From Alphaproteobacteria bacterium UBA2784 (GTDB taxonomy: Bacteria; Pseudomonadota; Alphaproteobacteria; Micropepsales; Micropepsaceae), in NCBI GenBank assembly GCA_002352285.1, contig DEIC01000114.1, positions 5,344-21,901 on the forward strand: 16,558 nucleotides of DNA. The letters are read 5' to 3'. Position 1 is the stretch's first letter, and each line of letters begins with the position of its first letter. Shown one piece after another: positions 13,303 to 16,558 of the stretch. The notes beneath the pieces were generated by a model, which was not told the DNA's origin, did no database searches, and saw nothing but the letters and a program-made list of their open reading frames with translations. A program made the position numbers and the translations under genes.

Positions 13303-14462
13303 ATGGTGACGACGCCGTACTTCGCATTCTTGCGGCGCTGTGCTTCCAGAAGGATATGGCCGGTCAGGCGCGCACCCGTCATGCCGAAAGGATGACCGAT
13401 CGAGATCGAACCGCCATTGACGTTGAGCTTGGCGTGGTCAATGCCAAGACGGTCCGCGCAATAGAGTGCCTGCGAGGCAAAGGCCTCGTTCAGCTCCCAC
13501 AGATCAATGTCGTCCACCTTCAGGCCATGGCGCTGCAACAGGCGCGGCACGGCGAAGACGGGGCCAATACCCATTTCATCAGGCTCGCAACCGGCAACGG
13601 CAAAGCCGCGGAAAATGCCCAGCGGCTGAAGCCCGCGCCTGGAGGCTTCCTTCGCTTCCATCACCACCACGGCAGCCGCGCCATCAGAAAGCTGCGAGGC
13701 ATTGCCTGCCGTGATGTACTTGCCTTCCTTCACCTGCTGGCCGTTCTTGAAAACGGGTGGCAGCGAGGCAAGACCCTCATAGGTCGTTTCAGGGCGGTTG
13801 CATTCGTCCTTCGTCACCACGTAATCGACCTTGGAAGCTTCTTTCGTGTCCTTGTTGATGACGACCATCTTGGTCGGCATCGGCACGATTTCGTTCTCAA
13901 ACTTGCCAGCCTGCTGGGCGGCTGCCGTGCGGCGCTGGCTTTCAAGGCTGAAGCGGTCCTGGCGCTCGCGGCTGATGCCATAGCGGTCAGCAACGATCTC
14001 AGCGGTTTCAATCATCGCCATCCAGAGGGCGGGCATTTTCGCCATCAGATGCTCTTCAGTGATGCGATGAAGGTTCATCTTGCCCGACATCTGGTTGATC
14101 GAGATCGATTCAACCCCGGCGCCGATGGCCACATTCGTGCCCTCGGTCATGATCTGCTGGGCGGCCATCGCCACCGTTTGCAGCCCTGACGAGCAGAAGC
14201 GGTTGATGGTGACGCCCGACGTGGTGGTGGGGCAACCCGCCCACATGGCGGCGAGGCGTCCAACATTCTGGCCGGTCGCGCCCTCGGGCGTGCCGCAGCC
14301 CATCAACACGTCTTCAACATCGGCGGGATCAATCTTGGCGCGCGCAATCGCGTGCTTGATCGCATGGCCGCCCATGGCTGCACCATGCGTGTCGTTGAAT
14401 CCGCCGCGGCCAGATTTGGCAAGACCCGTGCGGGCAGTTGAGACGATAACGGCTTCACGCAT
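13251..14462 (-). CDS. Acetyl-CoA C-acyltransferase (thiolase)
   Basis: A 403-residue thiolase that cleaves 3-ketoacyl-CoA with CoA (or condenses acetyl-CoA) in the last step of beta-oxidation. The N-terminus MREAVIVSTARTGLAKSGRGG is typical. Catalytic residues are Cys90 in NRFCSSGLQ, His357 in GGSISIGHPFGMTGAR and Cys388 in VTMCIGGGMG; NEAFA at 325-329 is the fourth family motif. All are intact. ATG 14462 has a strong AAGGAGA six bases upstream, which excludes the longer open frame. It is transcribed divergently from the PaaI-type thioesterases, and the GNAT gene overlaps its end. Both biosynthetic and degradative thiolases share these motifs; length and acyl-CoA context favour a degradative FadA-like enzyme. 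It could complete oxidation of products from the carboxylase pathway. Confidence 0.94.
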   Translation of the reverse strand: MREAVIVSTARTGLAKSGRGGFNDTHGAAMGGHAIKHAIARAKIDPADVEDVLMGCGTPEGATGQNVGRLAAMWAGCPTTTSGVTINRFCSSGLQTVAMAAQQIMTEGTNVAIGAGVESISINQMSGKMNLHRITEEHLMAKMPALWMAMIETAEIVADRYGISRERQDRFSLESQRRTAAAQQAGKFENEIVPMPTKMVVINKDTKEASKVDYVVTKDECNRPETTYEGLASLPPVFKNGQQVKEGKYITAGNASQLSDGAAAVVVMEAKEASRRGLQPLGIFRGFAVAGCEPDEMGIGPVFAVPRLLQRHGLKVDDIDLWELNEAFASQALYCADRLGIDHAKLNVNGGSISIGHPFGMTGARLTGHILLEAQRRKNAKYGVVTMCIGGGMGAAGLFEFHH

Positions 14463-14468
14463 GGCAAT

Positions 14469-14475
14469 TCTCCTT
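14469..14475 (-). promoter_or_regulatory. Shine-Dalgarno AAGGAGA of the thiolase gene
   Basis: A near-consensus ribosome site six bases before ATG 14462. It decides the start against an open frame running upstream to 14837. Confidence 0.75.
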
Positions 14476-14541
14476 GTCGCCGGAATGCATTTGGCGGGGA
14501 GCATAGGCGGAAGAATCCCCCCAAGTCGCGCGGAATCTTCG

Positions 14542-14557
14542 TTGACGGAAACGTCAA
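14542..14557. promoter_or_regulatory. Perfect palindrome TTGACG-GAAA-CGTCAA in the divergent intergenic region
   Basis: A 16-base inverted repeat with six-base arms, 80 bases upstream of the thiolase start and 65 bases before the first PaaI-type thioesterase, so it could control both directions. Its form resembles MerR-type operators known for branched-chain acyl-CoA genes (LiuR), and TTGACG could also serve as a -35. I see no clear -10 at 17-20 bases on either strand. The binding protein is not encoded in the window unless it is the TetR regulator, whose own site has different arms. Confidence 0.5.
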
Positions 14558-14621
14558 TCTGGCTTGCCGTGCCGTCAGAAGCTAAGAGTGTCCCATCGTC
14601 ATTGCGCTTCCCGGAATTCCC

Positions 14622-15059
14622 ATGACCCGTGAAAACCTGCCCGCCGGATTTCAGCCGGTCGTGCCTGTCGGATTCAATGCCTATATCGGGCCGATCCTGC
14701 GTGATCTTTCGCGCAAGGCGGGCGAGGCCGGGCGCTTCCGCTTTCAGCCCCAGGCACATCATTTGAACGCAGGGCACAACGTGCATGGCGGGCTTCTGAT
14801 GACGCTGTGCGACATCATGCTGGGCTATACGGTGCATGAAGCGATCCCCGGCAAGCTGGCAACCACCGCAACGCTGAACACTGATTTTGTTGCCGGCGTG
14901 CGCGAAGGCGAACTGATCGAAGGCCGCGCCGAGGTGACGCGCCTGACGCGCAGCCTCGTATTTGTCAGTGGCGCCCTTTCGGTTGCAGGCAAGCCGGTGA
15001 TGACCGCCAGCGGCATCTGGAAGATCATCGGCGACCGCAAGGAAGGCGCGCCCGCATGA
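14622..15059 (+). CDS. PaaI-family hotdog thioesterase (first of pair)
   Basis: A 145-residue single-hotdog protein of the PaaI/YbdB kind, which hydrolyses acyl- or aryl-CoA thioesters in the cytoplasm as dimers or tetramers. The signature HLNAGHNVHGGLLMTLCD (47-64) contains the conserved HGG and the Asp64 used for catalysis in this family; TTATLNTDFVAGVREGELIEGRAEV forms the next strands. Length is normal. The ribosome site is weak (CGGAA). It overlaps the next thioesterase gene by ATGA at 15056-15059, so the two are translated together and could form a mixed complex. Head-to-head position with a thiolase suggests a role in relieving trapped CoA esters, which is inference. Confidence 0.88.
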   Translation: MTRENLPAGFQPVVPVGFNAYIGPILRDLSRKAGEAGRFRFQPQAHHLNAGHNVHGGLLMTLCDIMLGYTVHEAIPGKLATTATLNTDFVAGVREGELIEGRAEVTRLTRSLVFVSGALSVAGKPVMTASGIWKIIGDRKEGAPA

Positions 15060-15523
15060 CCGAGACGATGTTCGGCATTGCGGTTGCGCCCTGGGCGCGG
15101 CCCGGCATTGCGCCGCCGCCCGGCTGGAAACTCGGCCGCGTCGTTGATCCCTTCGAGGCGTTTTGCGGCCCGTGGTTCGAGAAAGTGGGCAGCGATGGCG
15201 TCAAACGCTATGCCTTTCGCGTCGATGAGCGGCACATCAACGCCAACGGCGTCTGCCATGGCGGCATGCTGATGACATTTGTTGACGCCATTCTGGGCGT
15301 GGCGGTGTGGGAGCGCGACCCGGACGGATTTCCCGTCACGGTCGGCCAGCAAACCAGCTTCCTCAATGCCGTGCGCAAGGATGATCTGGTTGAAGTCTCG
15401 CCCGTCGTCCTGCGGCAAGGGCGCGAAATGATTTTCGCGCGCGGCGACTTTTTCTGCGGCGATGCCCTTATCCTGTCGGCCACATCGCTGTGGAAATGCA
15501 CGGCGCTGAAGCCGAAATCTTGA
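15056..15523 (+). CDS. PaaI-family hotdog thioesterase (second of pair)
   Basis: A 155-residue single-hotdog protein, similar in plan to the gene before it. The signature HINANGVCHGGMLMTFVDA (60-78) keeps HGG and Asp77; VGQQTSFLNAVRKDDLVEVSPVV is the following strand pair. An N-terminal extension of about 25 residues rich in Pro and Trp (APWARPGIAPPPGW) distinguishes it from its partner. It starts inside the stop of the first thioesterase (ATGA), so expression is coupled. Hydrolysis of acyl-CoA is the expected reaction; the substrate is unknown. No terminator follows before the aldo/keto reductase promoter region. Confidence 0.87.
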   Translation: MTETMFGIAVAPWARPGIAPPPGWKLGRVVDPFEAFCGPWFEKVGSDGVKRYAFRVDERHINANGVCHGGMLMTFVDAILGVAVWERDPDGFPVTVGQQTSFLNAVRKDDLVEVSPVVLRQGREMIFARGDFFCGDALILSATSLWKCTALKPKS

Positions 15524-15530
15524 CGATCTC

Positions 15531-15560
15531 TTAACGCCCAATTGCGCGTACGGTTAACGC
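15531..15560 (+). promoter_or_regulatory. Direct repeats TTAACGC before the aldo/keto reductase gene
   Basis: Two identical TTAACGC copies, at 15531-15537 and 15554-15560, begin 23 bases apart, about two helical turns, in the only gap of this part. TTAA pairs recall CtrA sites of alphaproteobacteria, but CtrA half-sites are TTAA-N7-TTAA and this spacing differs. It is a candidate activator or regulator site only. Confidence 0.35.
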
Positions 15561-15594
15561 AAGCGAAACGGGAGCGGGCGTATGTCTTGCCGTC

Positions 15595-16548
15595 ATGACA
15601 CGACGGCGCGCAGAACTTGTGCTTGGCACCGTGCAGCTTGGCGTTCCCTATGGAGCGGCCAACAGCACGGGCATGCCGCCACGCGAAACGGCGATCCGTC
15701 TGCTGCGCCGCGCCGCCAGTATGGGCGTTGCTGCCTTTGATACGGCGCGCGCCTATGGTGATGCCGAAGACCGCATCGGCTCTGCCTTTGAGGGCGGAAC
15801 GCCCGTTGAGACGATCACCAAACTCGATCCGCTCGCGCGCCTGCCTGATGATGCCTCGCCCGCCGAGGCGGAAGCCGCCGCCGATGAAAGCGTCGCGCGC
15901 TCGCTTGTCGCGCTCAAGCGCACATCGCTCGATACGCTGCTCTTGCATCGCGCCGCCCATGTGACATCACACAATGGCGCGATCTGGAACCGCCTGAATG
16001 AATTGCGCAAGGCCGGCGTCATCGGCCGCATCGGCGTTTCGGTGCAGTCGCCAGAGGAAGCGCATCTGGCGCTTGCCGCCGACGGGCTTGGCCACATCCA
16101 GCTTCCCTTCAATGTGCTCGACTGGCGCTGGGCGGAGCGCGGCGTGATCGAAGTACTGCGCCGCCGCCGCGACGTCACCGTGCATGCGCGCAGCCTGTTC
16201 CTGCAGGGGCTTCTGGCGCGCGAAGACGCTTCCCTCTGGCCGCAGATTACCGGCGTTGATCCCGACCGCATCCTTTTCACGCTCAACAGCCTTGCGCGGG
16301 CGCTGAACCGCAAGAGTGCCGCTGATCTGTGCCTTGCCTATGCGCGCGGGCAGGATTTCATCGACGGCGTGGTGATCGGCATGGAAACCGAAAACCAGCT
16401 TTCCGAAAACATGCGCCTGTTTGTGGAGCGTCCGCTCTCTGCCGACGAGTGCACGATTGTCGCCAACCGCATGCCGCGCGTGCCGGTGCAGCTGCTTGAT
16501 CCCGCGCAATGGCCACGGCCTGCGCGCAGCACGAGTGCCCTGCAATGA
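15595..16548 (+). CDS. Aldo/keto reductase
   Basis: A 317-residue (beta/alpha)8 aldo/keto reductase using NADPH to reduce a carbonyl. The catalytic tetrad is visible as Asp49 and Tyr54 in AFDTARAYG, Lys76 in ITKLDPL and His118 in LLLHRAA. The N-terminus LVLGTVQLGVPYG is typical of the bacterial group often found with surface-sugar and nucleotide-sugar genes, so a sugar substrate is possible. C-terminal residues after about 300 are low complexity. ATG 15595 lacks a clear Shine-Dalgarno site. The stop overlaps a following ATG (ATGA at 16545-16548), so another gene of the same transcript begins at the window edge. No functional link to the acyl-CoA genes is evident. Confidence 0.9.
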   Translation: MTRRRAELVLGTVQLGVPYGAANSTGMPPRETAIRLLRRAASMGVAAFDTARAYGDAEDRIGSAFEGGTPVETITKLDPLARLPDDASPAEAEAAADESVARSLVALKRTSLDTLLLHRAAHVTSHNGAIWNRLNELRKAGVIGRIGVSVQSPEEAHLALAADGLGHIQLPFNVLDWRWAERGVIEVLRRRRDVTVHARSLFLQGLLAREDASLWPQITGVDPDRILFTLNSLARALNRKSAADLCLAYARGQDFIDGVVIGMETENQLSENMRLFVERPLSADECTIVANRMPRVPVQLLDPAQWPRPARSTSALQ

Positions 16549-16558
16549 ACGCGCCCGC
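16545..16558 (+). CDS. Start of a following gene (partial, cut by the window edge)
   Basis: An ATG overlapping the aldo/keto reductase stop as ATGA opens a frame reading M-N-A-P before the window ends. The ATGA overlap is the same arrangement used by four other gene pairs here, so translational coupling is likely. Too short for any functional call. Confidence 0.35.

Noticed and set aside
13041..14189. Open frame of 382 codons on the plus strand, opposite the thiolase
   Set aside because: Antisense shadow of a conserved thiolase with intact catalytic residues; its translation is rich in His, Arg and Gln and shows no family motif.
14463..14837. N-terminal extension of the thiolase by 125 residues
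   Set aside because: The extension has no thiolase-like sequence, runs antisense through the first thioesterase, and a strong ribosome site precedes ATG 14462.
15531..15560. CtrA binding site
   Set aside because: The TTAA elements are 19 bases apart rather than the 7 of a CtrA box.

Overview
The window is GC-rich, dense with protein-coding genes, has strongly coupled gene ends (several ATGA-type overlaps), and carries no RNA genes, phage, insertion sequence or CRISPR. Protein style and the gene set (acyl-CoA dehydrogenases, biotin-dependent acyl-CoA carboxylase, hotdog thioesterases, thiolase) suggest a free-living alphaproteobacterium, possibly of the Hyphomicrobiales type. That placement is inference; no marker gene is present.

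Layout. (1) 47-1678, plus strand: a short-chain dehydrogenase and an alpha/beta hydrolase, probably co-transcribed, preceded by the terminator of an off-window gene. (2) 1675-4107, minus strand: a TetR-type regulator followed by two adjacent, mutually related two-hotdog-domain thioesterase-like proteins; a composite inverted-repeat operator lies just upstream of the regulator (4136-4160). (3) 4196-11106, minus strand: a tightly packed five-gene operon, in transcription order carboxyltransferase beta subunit, acyl-CoA dehydrogenase, biotin-carrying alpha subunit, second acyl-CoA dehydrogenase, saccharopine-dehydrogenase-like protein. (4) 11239-11601, minus: a small four-helix membrane protein of unknown role, ending in a strong terminator. 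(5) 11781-12665, plus: a tetratricopeptide-repeat protein. (6) 12733-14462, minus: acetyl-CoA acyltransferase (thiolase) and an overlapping GNAT acetyltransferase. (7) 14622-15523, plus: two overlapping single-hotdog (PaaI-type) thioesterases, divergent from the thiolase. (8) 15595 to the end, plus: an aldo/keto reductase and the first codons of another gene.

Together regions 2 and 3 look like a catabolic module for a branched acyl-CoA. A dehydrogenase makes the 2,3-unsaturated acyl-CoA, the biotin enzyme carboxylates its methyl branch, as in leucine/isovalerate (Liu) and acyclic terpene/citronellol (Atu) degradation, and thioesterases may release or edit acyl groups. The nearest match from memory is the Atu type: carboxylase subunits interleaved with an AtuD-like dehydrogenase, a TetR regulator close by, and no HMG-CoA lyase. 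The hydratase expected after carboxylation is missing from the window, and a second dehydrogenase, a saccharopine-dehydrogenase-like protein and double-hotdog paralogues are extra, so the real substrate is open. The thiolase and the PaaI-type thioesterases nearby fit general acyl-CoA metabolism.
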